Notes under the pieces: generated by a model
What the model was told of the DNA's origin: nothing
What the model saw: the letters and a program-made list of their open reading frames with translations, nothing else
Database searches by the model: none
Origin: Lojkania enalia
Taxonomy: Eukaryota; Ascomycota; Dothideomycetes; Pleosporales
DNA length: 64,000 bases
Direction: 5' to 3'
Assembly: GCA_010094045.1 (NCBI GenBank)
Contig: ML986587.1
Coordinates: 248,001 to 312,000 of the forward strand
Shown: positions 1 through 11,921 of the stretch, one piece after another
How the letters are laid out: the number at the start of each line of letters is the position of its first letter
How positions within the stretch are numbered: position 1 is the stretch's first letter
Made by a program: the position numbers and the translations under genes

Positions 1-768
1 CATCGCGCGGACAGGACGTCGTTGTCCCCTGTCTTTCCAGCCGAGGGGTTCCAGTAGCCGGAATCGCGAGGCCTCGCCTCTCCTGCATTCTGCAGCGCGC
101 AAAATTAGCTCCCATAGCTGCCATGGCTGCCGTGGAGAGTAGACGAGAGGGCCGAGCACTCGGGCTTCTCTTCAGCGGAGCGTCCTGCGCCACTCTGAGG
201 CCGCCAGCTGGCTACTTCTAATGTTCCGCCTAGGCAGAGGAGGCGAGACAGCCGCCGGATTTCCTAGGCGGTCTCTCGTGACTTCTGGCTGGTCGCGACC
301 TGTTCTGGCGCTGCTCGCCAAGATCACCGCTGCGCTCTCATGAAACGGGTGGGGGATTGCACGAATGAGCCTCCAGTCCTCGAGACGCCGAGAACACTTA
401 TTGGAGCCAGTCCGAAAGTGATACCCGCCGAGCCTTGGGATGCCCTCAAGCCGCGTAATGCCCAGAAGCGCCTCCTGAAGACCTCTATCATGCCAAGCCC
501 TCCCATGCGCACCAGAATGCTTGGGAGCCCGGATATCCGTCTTCGCGCCGTTCTTCTTGCTCGCACCCCAGTCTCCTACAACCTCGCCCGTTCAGATTGA
601 AGATGCAAATGTAGCGGCCTCCCACGCCGCCTTTTCACTCCTTTCTTCCTGTCTTGTTCTTCTTTCGCGGTGCTCTTCACTGCTCTCGAGCGCGTTGTAT
701 GATTTCCTTGCGTTGGACCTCCCATTAAGCCCACGCCACGGTTCTCTCCCCTCCCAGACCTAGCAGCC
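1..768. other. intergenic, 5' flank of acyltransferase gene
   Basis: I see no supportable gene here. The short open frames on both strands have no start context, splice logic or recognisable protein. The last ~150 bases are pyrimidine-rich, as is common upstream of fungal start codons, and probably hold the promoter and 5' UTR of the gene beginning at 769. Confidence 0.6.
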
Positions 769-2188
769 ATGGGCAACGAGAATCGCCAGAACGTGAAATG
801 GGTCGAGGTAAGTTGTCGCAACATGGGATACCCCACCGCTGGTCCTAATTCACTTCCAGGGCGTTCGTGGCCTTGCCTCATTCTTCGTGGTTGTTACTCA
901 TCTTTGCAGAGCGTGGGATTATGATCTATGGTTTCCGCGATCTGGTAATGAAAATGCGGCTCCAAGGCTGCTCCAGCTCCCTTTCATACGGCTGCCATGG
1001 CAGGGCCGTATCGGTGTCACCATGTTCGCCTTCTTGACCGGTTATGTTTGTGCTATTAAGCCGTTGCGACAAGTCAAGTCCGGAAACCTATATGGCGCCC
1101 TAACCACTCTTGGCAAGTCGGCATTCAGGCGGCCACCTCGATTCATTCTCCCTTCGACATTTGCCTTGGTCCTAGCCTGGCTTGTCGCTCAACTAGGCGG
1201 CTTCAAAGTATCTAACCGAACGGATTCGCAATGGCTTCGACGTTCTAGCCCTGAAGTAGGCAACATTTGGAGCGAAATTCCTCGTTTATTCCACAACTTC
1301 CAAACAGTGTGGATGAACGGCCACCAGGAATATGACGACCATCAATGGGCGCTGCTGCCCTTGTTGCAAGGTGCCTTCACAATCTACGTGACCCTCTTCG
1401 CAACCATCTTTATGAAACATCGATTCCGCCTATTTACCGTCCTCGTACTCTGGACGTGGTACTGGCTTTCTCCTTATCCTGAAAAGGGTGTGTATGACTA
1501 TTTCTGTAGAGTACAATTTTCTAATATTTTTCCAGAAACATTCGAATGCCAATTTCTTTTCGGGGTATTTCTCTGTGATGTTTCCACTGACCCAGTTTTC
1601 CGTGACTTTGTCGATAACTGGACAAAGACTCGGAGAGTTGCTCAAGTAGTGCTCATTACCCTTGGGATTTACGTTGCGGGCTATCCCGGTGAGCATGCTG
1701 AATGGGCTGGTTGGTCGCGTCAACTCATCTACATCGGCGACTACATCTTTCCTCCTGGTGCACCTAACTACCCCAAGAGATGGTCCGCAATAGGATGGGA
1801 TCTGTGCGCCCTAGGGATTGTTCTTTCATCGCGCCTGCAAGACCTCTTCTCAAACCGACTGTTCATGTGGCTTGGCCGGAACAGCTTTGCTGTGTATCTC
1901 ACCCACGGTACTCTCCTCCGGGCGGTTCTTGTGAGGATGATTTATGGGTTTTCTGGAGAACCTTGGGTGGTCGACAAGGACGAGGAAGGAAAAGACATCT
2001 ACCATTGGCTTCCAAGAGGTGGACCTTTTACCTTCATTGTATCCATTCCTATCTGGTTGGTTTTACTCTATACAACAGCCCATTTCTGGACAACATATAT
2101 CGACAGCACATGTGCGAAGATCACGCAATGGTTGGAGAAGACGATGTTTGAAGAGGAAGATGAAAAGAGCGGGATGCAGTACGCATAA
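769..2188 (+). CDS. acyltransferase 3 family integral membrane protein
   Basis: Three exons are proposed: 769-807, 860-1487 and 1536-2188, giving 439 aa. The start ATG opens a 13-codon exon (MGNENRQNVKWVE) that splices through a GTAAGT...CAG intron into GVRGLASFFVVVTH. This recreates the family hallmark WVEGVRGLASFFVV with the conserved His in the first membrane helix. Several further hydrophobic segments follow, for example near GVTMFAFLTGYVCAI and SRLFMWLGRNSFAVYLTH-like sequence. Known members of acyltransferase 3 (PF01757) move acyl groups from donors to sugars, lipids or peptides at membranes; the substrate here cannot be read. The second intron (1488-1535, 48 bp, branch CTAAT, TTTTCCAG acceptor) is a multiple of three and lacks stops, so retention would give 455 aa. 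Splicing gives the smooth join PEK-ETFECQ. The gene stands alone, with a gene-poor tract downstream. Confidence 0.85.
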
Positions 2189-5100
2189 AATTTCATGTTT
2201 TGGCCCTTTTGCGTGGAGCCGGAATCAAGACACCTTTGCATATACAACGTTGGCTTTTTTGCCAGATTTATGTACCAAATTTCATTCGCATACTAGGAGT
2301 AATGGGGCTCTTTTTTTTTTTCGAAGACGGGCATTGTCTATATTGTACGAAATGTTCGACAAATTTACATGGATAGAAATGAAATACTAATAATTAATCA
2401 TTATCGACTACCTCAGGTTTTTGGTGTCCTTGGATTGTAACGAAAAGCAAAGTCCCAGGGACTTACTAACATTGCTTCACAAGTAGCGACGGGGCCGATA
2501 CACAGCTTCTCCAATTCTAAGCAACGCAAAGCCACCAAGCCATTGCTAGAACACCGTTGATGGAGACACCCTGTTCGGCTTGAATAACAGCAATCTATCA
2601 ATCACTGCGAAAGAAATTCTTACTCGGGCCTCCCATCGCGCCAAGCTACTCTGCCTCTGACCTACCCCACCATCGGCACCACCACCAGCCCGGACACCCC
2701 ATCTCGCATCGCTCGCACGACAAAGATTATCCCGCCCCTCATCCTAGACTATCTGAGACACATCAAATCCTCGAGGAAGCTTTGCAGCCTTGCGCCAAGT
2801 TTTCCCGGCATCCTACCATGAACGATGTTACCGCTTTTCGGCGCCAGGATCGTTGGCCTTGTTGATGTTATGACGGGCGTACGGTATATACTACAAGAAG
2901 GGTTTTGGGTTGGTTATGGGGTGATAAAAATGCCTGGGGCACGGGCTTTCTGTAGGTTTGGGCTGGGGTCGGATTGGTTCGGCCCGCCGGTGTCAGCATT
3001 GCTGGAGATATCTCGTGTTTGCGCGTGAGATTTATTTTGGGTGCTTACGCCGGCGCAGAGGGAGTTCTTGGGATATGTGGACTAGTAAGTTGGTCTTGGG
3101 TTGCTAGGAAGGGTGGTTTGTGCTAAGTGAACTTTAGGTATATAGTTTGATTCTAGTTTAGAGGGAAGCTGGTGGTGTGGTGGGAATGATGTAGTGGTTT
3201 TCTTCGTTTTTGGTGCACCTGTTTCGTTTCAGCGAATCGCAGATCTAGTCTAAAGACGAGTTTTATTTATGTATTTTAATTCATGCTAGATCGACTCTGC
3301 GGACTGGCTATCAGGAAGCCTACCAAAATTTGGATGTTAGATACTTTTGTCGTCTATCCTATTGGCGCCGTGGTCGTGCGCGCTTCTAGCCTTCATGATG
3401 ATCTCCTCATTCACAGAGCCAAACTCCAATACAGGGGCCACCACTATATCTCTTGTTTTGGTCGATTTCAGTGCTTCGGTTCTAGGGAACTACTCTGATT
3501 ACGCTGGACTCTAGCCAATTTCGTCGACTTGGCTGTGATTCCCTCACTTTTTCTACGCTTCGTCACACGCCCATCTTTCACGCGATCCTTGCCATTCGAA
3601 AATTGATACTTCTCCATGTCCACTTTCTTATCATTTTCATCCGAAGTCTTGACTACTGCCTCCTTCGTATCGGGTTGCTTCTTGATGGGCTTCTTACTAC
3701 TTTTCTGCATACGCCGCTTCTTTTCTCCAAAATATCCCCCCAAGGCCCATTCTTCAAGATCATGGAGACTCGGAATTAGGTGCTCATGGAAGCATATATC
3801 AGCGAGGCAACTCCAGAACCGGTTCAGAGAAAGTAGTAGCCCCGGCAATTCGCCAGCCTTGACCTTGATCCTTGCCCCTAGCAATCGCCACGATCTGTCG
3901 TGGCCTCTGTTATCGCCCCAACTATCACAGATTATACATGCATACTAAGATATATGTGTAAGATTTCACGGAGGTGTGAACTCAACCTCGACATCGTCTT
4001 AGCATTCAGACCCGCGCTGGGTATCTCGTGCTGATCCACATGGATAGTGTAAGTTAATCTGGCTGATGCTCAGTCCGAGCTAGGAGATTGTGGTACACCT
4101 CCTTTTGGACTCATGTCCTCTACAGATCAACCCAGGTACGCAAGCGAAGTCTAGTAGTCTATCGGGGAAGAACACGCGACTAAGTACACTGAGAATCTTG
4201 ATTATCTCTTTCCTCGATACAGACTCGCGGATTGTTCTCTCCTAACCTGTGGAATAGGCTTCCGGCCTCCGCGCCATTTGTCAACTATTCTTGCCACATT
4301 TGAAGGCCGCACTTTTAACCTATATTGAACTCCGCTTCTAGACGATCGAAGTAATCGAGTGCTCCTTAGACAAGGCCGAGAGTCTCATATCGCACGTGAA
4401 AAAGTTGCCGGGGCATTCGAACCTTCTTGAAAAAAAAAAAAATTTTTATTTTTTATTTTTGCATTTGCATTTACAGAGGTGCTGCTAATGTGCGATGCAA
4501 GTACACTTTACGCTCTCTAACCTAGCGGGTGAGAATAATTGGCGTGCCACGAACAGCACGGGTCCCGAACAAGGAATGTAGCCAGAAGTCATCCTTCTAG
4601 GGTATCGCTGGACGGGACAGCCTTGGTGATTTGGATTCCAAGATGATGGGGCCAGATACATGGGTGTGGGCGTGCGAGCTGACGTTGGTTGATGGTGGAG
4701 TTGTGTCTACTGAAATACTGTGTATTGGGTAAGCCCTATCCAAATTAATACAGGTACAGAAGGGAGTGATGATCCTACTATGGCTAGGTAATGATGAATT
4801 ATCTTTCAGTGATTGAAACCACGGGACCTACGTCGCGCACACCATATAGTCACGGTTCTAGTATGAATTCATTACTAGAATGCGGCTAGCAAGAGAGGAA
4901 TTGGTAAGAGTATTCATACTATGTACTATCACATAAATATACTACATGTCGATGATATTTGTCGTATGCAGTCTAATATGAAAAGAAATGTGTACGAATA
5001 ATGTAATATCTCTTTCCACTATAAAGGCAACGAGCGCTTCGTGGTGATCAGATTGATACAATCATGGCTTAATTTAACCTGGCCTAGCTAGACTATCTAG

Positions 5101-8100
5101 GCCCTAAAAATCCTTTACCATAGCTTGCTCATATTTCTGGGTAAATGGAGCGTGAATCAAGTATGAATTTTCTTTGTTGCAGAGAAGTCTCCGTTCTGAC
5201 GCCCCCTTATTCTGTTTAACGGCCCTGTATGCCGAAAACAAGATTCGTGGACCAAAAAAATTCAATACCCCCACATCCCTTGACTAATTAAGAGATGGGA
5301 TGCTGATCGCTGCCGATGAAACTTAATGCAGATGTGACTTGTGTCGCCCAGCACTGTATTGTGGCTCTTTTACACAGCACGATGAGGTCAAGTTTAAATG
5401 GCATGATAAGATCAAATCTACCGAACAACATAATCGAATCGGCCAATTAGCAAACCAAGTTCTGGTACTTGGAGAATTCTTTTCTAGGGAATGCGAACCA
5501 ATGTACTTAGCTCGTTAGTGTATTCCCTACTTTAATCAGTCTCCCGAGTAGTTAAATGACACGCAATTCAAGGATATCGATCGATTCCATGCTATTTACA
5601 GCGACTGGGGTAGCCTGTTTGGGTCAGAAGATATATCAAAAACAGTCTCACGTAGCCGTGTTGTGGAAATCGTGGGGCTCTTTGATGATATATTTTTTAT
5701 GGGCGCCACCCAATGTCTAACCCTTGCATAGAGAACCCATATTTGTGAGAACGTGCTTGAGCGATGCTCAACCAGTAAAGAGCAAGCATAATTTTGAGTC
5801 CTATGATTTGAAAAGAACTTCGGATTAGAGCCCCTAGAGAGACGGAATCTGCAAAGGGGGCAGATTTCTCTTCAATAACTCTATATATACAAGGATTAGG
5901 TAGCAACAGATACCGATGATATTTCATAGACTTGTGTAGGAATGTAAGAGTAGCAATGCCAAATCAAGATTAATCACGTTATCTTAATAAAAATTCATGT
6001 ACTTGATAGCAAAGGCAAGAAAAGCATTTATGTTGAGTACAATCAAGAATAACGCGATTAGTTTCATGAAGCCTCTTTGTGGAGCAACTATGAACTTATC
6101 TTTTGTGCAAACAATTGTTGATGGTAAAGAAGAGAGGCAAAAAAATTATGGTCTTATCTGTAATATAGGATACTATTCCATGCCCATTTGAATTAATTGT
6201 CTAAAAGAGTCGAACGACCGCAGGCGTACTCAAATGGCAGAGTAAAAAAGGATAAAAATACCTAGCAGCGCGACGGAACTGGCCTGGGCGGTAAAAGGCT
6301 TCAATCCCAAGTGTACATGCGAACACTGCGATCCAGATAGTTTCATAACCTATCACGAGCATCAGAAAATTAAGTGAGCAAATCCTTCTTTGAATTTTGG
6401 CCAATTCTATAGCCCTCGACTCTCAATAGACTGTCATAGAGTGCAACCACATGCCTCGGAGCAATGTATCTCGTAGAATAGGTCATTTCGACGTTTGGTC
6501 GTCCGAGTACGTATCTGAGCGACAAAAAGGAACTATCCTTTCCTTATTTTGGGAGACGAGTCAAGAGATATAGTCCCTGGATATGAATGAGAAAGATGCC
6601 GGTAGTACTCAAGAAGCGCTTATTGACACCCTCATATACCTTCTCAATCAGATCTACTTTCTGGACCTTGATGTGAGGTCTAGATTCAGACGGGTCTATG
6701 GTTTGACTAAGAATGAGGATGTCCTAGCTCACCATGACCCCGAAAAGACTAGCTTGCTATGGATCCCATTGCTGAAGACGGATAAGGGAAAGGAAATCAT
6801 AGAAACCGGATTCTTTCCCACTTAAACAGTTTCTTACATGAGCAAGAACACGCCCCTATAAACAAATATGTGTGTGATAGAGAGGATTTGGCTGCATTAC
6901 GATATCAAGGCCGGACCGGAATGACATGGTAGAGCGTGGCAGTTACTGGCGAGAACTAGAAGAGAATTTCGAATGCCACTTCAACCTCCACGTTGACCTT
7001 GAGCGATTCAGCAGTTTGCAAGGGATGATCAAGGAAGAGAATACTCTTCCTAATCGCCACAGTCTCCGAATTCATGCTTCGTTATTTGTTTCAGCTGCTT
7101 GATGCATCAGAACGTTAAAGTGATAGTAATTAAGCGTCATTCTATGGACACTGCGGAAAGATGCCTGGACACTGAAGCAGAGATAGTACGCGCACTCTTT
7201 TTATCTGCAACGGTATCCTTGAATTGGGCGTGAAGATTTGTTCTGGGTGGAATGTAGGACACTTGAAATAGCATTGACTACGAGGGAGCAGCTCCGTTGC
7301 AATCTTAGACGGTAGATCTGCCTTTCACAAGCCTATATCATTACTACTAAAGCTAACTTAGTCATTATAATGTATACATATATAAATGAGGGGATAGCTT
7401 ATTCTGAGGTAGAGGGATGACAGCTTAAAAGATTCTGAGATATTTGTCGCGTATCAGGGAGCATCAATTGCTGAGGCAAATATTGATGTATTGAAGGAGG
7501 GTAAGTGGCCTGCTTCGCTAAAAACTGGCAATGGCGAGACTATATAGGCCTGAAAAACAGACCAACTATAATAGGATAGTAGAACATGTGACAATATTTG
7601 AACACATATTAAAATAGGTACAACATTTTCTACTCCCAGCGAGAAAAGATAACTTGCTACAGAGATACGGCTCCTTACAGCGCAGGAAAGAGTAAATAGG
7701 ATAATATTGCATAAGATGTCCGACTTTCTGTTAGAGGGCGTTGATAGACACCGGAGTTTCATAGGAGCGTGGAGTTAGGGGTAATACTAAATGCGATATT
7801 TCCTAGGCTGTCGAACGTTGTAATATATCTCTACTATCCTAGTAGAGAGGAAAATAGATATACGAAGGTTTTCGCAGTACACCCGATATCTACAAGTTGG
7901 AATTTTGTGAGAGGAATAACCACTCAATGCTGGCAAGATGAGAGGCGCAAATATTGACATCTCAGGTAGAAAACTAAATCAAGTATCGAAAGATAGGGAT
8001 TGCAATATATGAGAGACATATGAAGAAAGGAATACTGTAAAATTATTTTCAATAGAGGCCCAGAATAAAGGAAAACCTATCAATGGCAAAATTAAATCAC

Positions 8101-8798
8101 CTGCGTGAACTAAAAGTTCGTCGTGCAACTACTACAAACGGCATTTGATAAATCTGACAGCTGACAATAAAAGCTATGCAACCATTCTCAAATTATAGTC
8201 GATATCTTGGATGTTTAATTAATTTCAAGCTGTGCTGACTAGATCCAAGATTCGATCACGCCCTTCAGATTAACACGCCAAGACCGTGGTTCTACACACT
8301 GCGAGTAAGATGCAAGATCATTCCCAATTGGGGAGCCGTACTGGATATTTTGATGTCCTAATGATCTTTGTCTTCTTGCAAATCATGTCCGATTTTATTT
8401 TGAACTTAGTAACGCACTCTGTAAAATCTATCTACATCCTCATGCCAAGGAAAATTATCTCTACAATATCCTCTTTTACGCTGTATAGAGTCATGTGGAC
8501 TATTTTCATGCCCCAATTCAAATTTTTGGGGATGTGATGTAATTAAATCATAGAAAGCTGTCGTCATCAACGCAGCAGCTCCTTCATAGGGGCTCACCGA
8601 TACACCGGCAGATAGCCAATTCCATATTCGGGAGAGACAGCTCTTGATCCACAGGAAAGGCGACAGAGTCGACAGCTAGCGAAGCCAGAGGAATACAAAG
8701 GGAGTGCGATTCCCCGATGGTATCCCTTCTTTATTCCCCACCTCAATCACCGAAGCTCAAGATACATTCTTCTTTGGAACTCAAATTTTCTTTTCACA
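2189..8798. other. AT-rich gene-poor tract
   Basis: About 6.6 kb without an intact gene. From roughly 4.4 kb onward it is visibly AT-rich, with frequent stops in all frames and short A/T runs (for example 4430-4460). Small open frames exist, such as a lysine-rich minus-strand frame at 3468-3884 and a plus-strand frame at 6583-6825, but none shows a recognisable domain. The composition fits old, mutated repeat or transposon remnants, yet I could not identify terminal repeats, a transposase or a reverse transcriptase motif. Confidence 0.5.
3468..3884 (-). other. possible remnant coding stretch, lysine-rich
   Basis: An open frame of about 138 codons ends in a basic tail rich in Lys/Arg/Ser (for example KKRRMQKSSKKPIKK). 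I do not recognise it. It may be the 3' part of a decayed gene or a chance frame. There is no convincing upstream exon and no splice acceptor at its 5' end that restores a start. It sits alone at the edge of the AT-rich tract. Confidence 0.2.
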
Positions 8799-9401
8799 AT
8801 GCAGCTCCTCAACCTCCTCCTTGCCATTGCTGGCATTGCTTCCGCAGCAGACATCTTCCGTACCACCGGGGACAATTGCTCCGGTACGAAGATCGGCTGC
8901 TCTGGTATCCAGGAGAACAACTGCTGTGCTTTTAGTATAGCACGCCCACAGCTCTCTTACAACTTGCCTGCGAACAGGTAATCCTTGCTCTGATTCCGCT
9001 AACTGTATGAGAAGTTGGCTAACACTTCTTCCTACAGCCGCGGACAAGGATGGTCCGGGGCTGGCTGCACTGGAAATGTAGGGACCTTCACGAACGTGAA
9101 TCAGGTTACGAATAGATGCGTTTCATTTTCGATTGCTGGTATGCCAATTACCCTAGGCTCATAAGCGATTTTTATATATCCTGATGAATGATTAGTTTCA
9201 TCTGCAAAATGGCTTACGGGCCTTAACAAGCGTGAGGAGCTTTCGGATGAGCCATGTGCCGAGCCGAATGTCGCTATTTACGAGATTGACGGTGAAGAGA
9301 AGAAAGTGCGAATTCCAGAAGGGAAGTCCTTTGAGATTGAACAGTGGATTGAAGACGGGGAGTGGGCCAAATTGTCCAGGCTCCAGGCTTACTCTGTGTA
9401 A
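8799..9401 (+). CDS. small secreted cysteine-containing protein (candidate effector)
   Basis: Three exons, 8799-8977, 9038-9138 and 9196-9401, encode 161 aa. Both introns (60 and 57 bp) have GT-AG ends; the first has a GCTAAC branch site. The start MQLLNLLLAIAGIASA is a clear signal peptide, with cleavage likely after ASA at residue 16. The mature chain has seven Cys (27, 34, 42, 43, 70, 87, 114), an NNCC pair and an NCSG N-glycosylation motif. The tail (about 115-161) is acidic. The odd Cys count leaves at least one unpaired. I do not recognise the family; size, secretion and cysteines are typical of fungal small secreted proteins, some of which act on host plants. It lies beside an AA9 LPMO and an acetylxylan esterase, so an apoplastic or cell-wall role is possible but inferred. 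Confidence 0.75.
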
Positions 9402-9827
9402 AGAAGCTACATTCATCTAAGTGTTGTTGGAGACAACTTTTCGCGTAGGACGATTTGCTTGGTTACGAGGTCAGGGTTGAGTGAATTTGCTCTTAGTAGG
9501 GTAATAAAAGGGATTCTCTTAACACGCGTTTTGATTTCTATGGGCGCTCGTTCAAAGTATTTAGCAAAACTATTCATTTACAATTAGATCAGAAGACAGG
9601 CCTACTCTTTCGCCTCAAATTTCCGCATGCGCATTACTCGAGTATCATATATCGTGTGAAACTTAGAGCCGGTTAATGTTGACACTAAGACGTTCCCTGA
9701 GCACGGGACCTAGGGTCCGATCCGCGTCGTAGACTCTTTAGTTCCTAAGCAACTACATTTAGCTTCAGGTACAGCACCTTCATCATTTATCGAATTTCCG
9801 GAGCTCAAATAATCACATTTCGTCGCC

Positions 9828-11127
9828 ATGCCACCAGAGGAACTGAGCTGGGCGAAACGAAAGGCTGACGAAAATGACGTCTTAGAGCAATAGAAAATGG
9901 AAAAAGAGAATGAAGCGGGAGACGGCCAAGCCAGCGACGCAACTACAGACGAACCGAAAATCGAAGATCAAGTAGGCGAAGAATCTGTCAGTGAGGGAGA
10001 TGGGGAGGTTGACACAACAGACGCAGCGCTCGAGAAAGGAAAGAGTGGTGATGATGCCAAAGGGCACAAGCGCGAGAAGAGTACAGCGTTCGAAGAGCCC
10101 GGTTAATCCCCAAAGACTGAATCAATCTCAACAAAGAGCCAAGCATCTCAGGCGCAAGTCCTCAAGTTTCTGCTTCCGGACGCAGCAGCCGACGCAGTGA
10201 GGTCGAAAGCTGAGAAAGGCGGTTTAAAAAATTGTGGAAAGGAGATCACGACATACTCGTAGTTAGTGCTTTCGAGGAATTGGTCTGTGTAGTAATTCTT
10301 TCACGCCCGATATCCCATAGACTTGGTCTGCGAACAATCCGAACGATTGTGAATCCACTCCACCATATAGCTTCAGGAACCAGAGGCAATCAAAAAAAGC
10401 CGGCTCAGAGAAAGCGCTCCAAGCGTTATGGAATGCTAGAACACAGCACAAAGACAAGACAACTAACGAGATTAATTTGACAGCCAATGCTATCGCCGAA
10501 AATGATTAGAATAACGATCTTGGAAAGATTCGTGAAAAAGCAAAGGAAATAGTGGAGAGGGAGTTTGAAATCTTACGTTCGAGTATCAAGGGCTTGGGAG
10601 AGACAGGGCTTGACATTTCTTATGGAAGGCTTCAGTAGATGTGGGAAGAAGCTTACCGGTTCATAGACGCCGGATACAAGCTTCGGTCGAAAAGCTTGGT
10701 TTGCCAAGAGATGCGGATGAACTAGCTGAGCTCAATGGCAATAAATGGGGCAATTTGAAGGTTGTGGAAAAGGAGGAATATAGCGAAGAGGAATAGAAAC
10801 GCCGTGTATTTGTGATAGTTTTGGAGAGAGCTGTAGAAGTTGATCTTGAAAGAATGTTGGCAGATATTGGATGTAGCCACTACGTAGTCTAGTTACGATG
10901 AGTCAATTTCTGTCCCTAGAGCGACGGAAACCTTTGCTACTACATATTGCTCGCTGGTGGCTTTGATTCCATTTGAAGTCCGGTTGTGGAACTATGGGCG
11001 AAAAGTTGTACGTGAAAATTCTATCGTAAAGCGGCATCTTGAAAAAGAGCTAGGGATTCCATTCAATATTTTACAGTTCTATCCTGTCCACACGGGTGGT
11101 CCTGGGATTTTGTATGTCTACTACTGA
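9828..11127 (+). pseudogene. decayed gene, unknown conserved-looking protein
   Basis: From ATG 9828 one frame reads an acidic, Lys/Glu-rich protein but is broken by TAG (9891), TAA (10104) and TAG (10260). Coding-like sequence resumes in another frame with GKIREKAKEIVEREFEIL, interrupted by TAG at 10507 and 10636. It then shifts frame (DADELAELNGNKWGNL, stop TAG 10794). A last open stretch of about 68 codons (10924-11127) includes LWNYGRKVVRENSIVKRHLE. The segments read as one helical protein of roughly 400 residues in decay. The stops listed are all TAA/TAG, as expected if Gln codons CAA/CAG mutated. Its 3' end overlaps the last exon of the AA9 gene on the other strand. I do not recognise the family. 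Some frame changes may be introns rather than indels. Confidence 0.55.
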
Positions 11128-11921
11128 TCAGCATAGGTTTTAGTGTATAGCCGATAAACTTACCGTCTGAGTCGAAACTTCGGGATCATAAATGTCAATA
11201 TTAATCTCCGGCATATCCATATTATAAACCCCCGGAATCTTCGCCATATACTCCTGCTCTGGAAACCCCGTTCCCTCCCCTTTGACTTGTACATGCACAC
11301 ACTCGGGATAGAACTGTGGCTTATGCGCCGAATGTAAACTGATAATTTCATGACGAACAAGGTAATTGCCGGGCTTTAAGCTCTTCGGTATGGTCTCTGG
11401 CCAGAGGCTCGGTCCGCCATCCCATACGCCAAATTCGTGCTGAAACCACATTCCTAGTTCGATCGTACCCGACAGCAAGCCTCGCTCTCCAATCTTGAAC
11501 CAATCCGCATCCTTAGTATTGAAGGTTCGGCAATCGCCTTTACAGTCCGTCATCCATGCTATCATTGGCCCTACGGTGTGCACCCAGTCGTAATAGACCG
11601 CGGTGATGTTATCACCTGCGTTGATTGGAATAGATGTTTGGGCGGGATTCCCAGGCGCGTTGCAGGCGAGGCTGATGTTGTCGGTCTCAAAGATTGGATC
11701 AACGGTTATCCATTTTCGTTGGACCATCCATGGCGCTGTATCTTGCCAGTCCCCTCCATAAGGGTCATATCTTGGCACCTATTAGTTAAGGAGAATTGCG
11801 CAATGAGTAAAGATGAATACCCTGGATACCAGGTATCTCCGACTGTGTAGTTTAATGCACCGCCGTGAGCAGAAGTGAGATGGGCGAGGCAGCCTAGGAA
11901 GGAGGCTAGAAACTGCCACAT
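11079..11921 (-). CDS. AA9 (former GH61) lytic polysaccharide monooxygenase, secreted
   Basis: Exons on the minus strand: 11921-11821, 11770-11164 and 11117-11079, giving 248 aa. The signal peptide MWQFLASFLGCLAHLTSA precedes His19, which becomes the mature N-terminal copper ligand. His98 (in YDWVHTVGP) and Tyr188 (in HKPQFYPEC) match the second histidine and axial tyrosine of AA9 enzymes; the region from His174 to Gln186 carries the usual second-sphere residues. AA9 enzymes oxidatively cleave cellulose or xyloglucan outside the cell using copper and a reductant. Intron 1 (50 bp) joins WYPG to YDPY. Intron 2 (46 bp) ends CAGTAGTAG, and only the third AG keeps the frame open, adding TYKIPGPPVWTG, the family's usual C-terminal IPGP motif. 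There is no carbohydrate-binding module. The gene is divergent from the acetylxylan esterase, with about 0.84 kb between the starts. Confidence 0.93.

Noticed and set aside
6583..6825. An 80-codon plus-strand frame in the AT-rich tract
   Set aside because: Looks mildly protein-like, but is isolated, with no exon partners and no family match.
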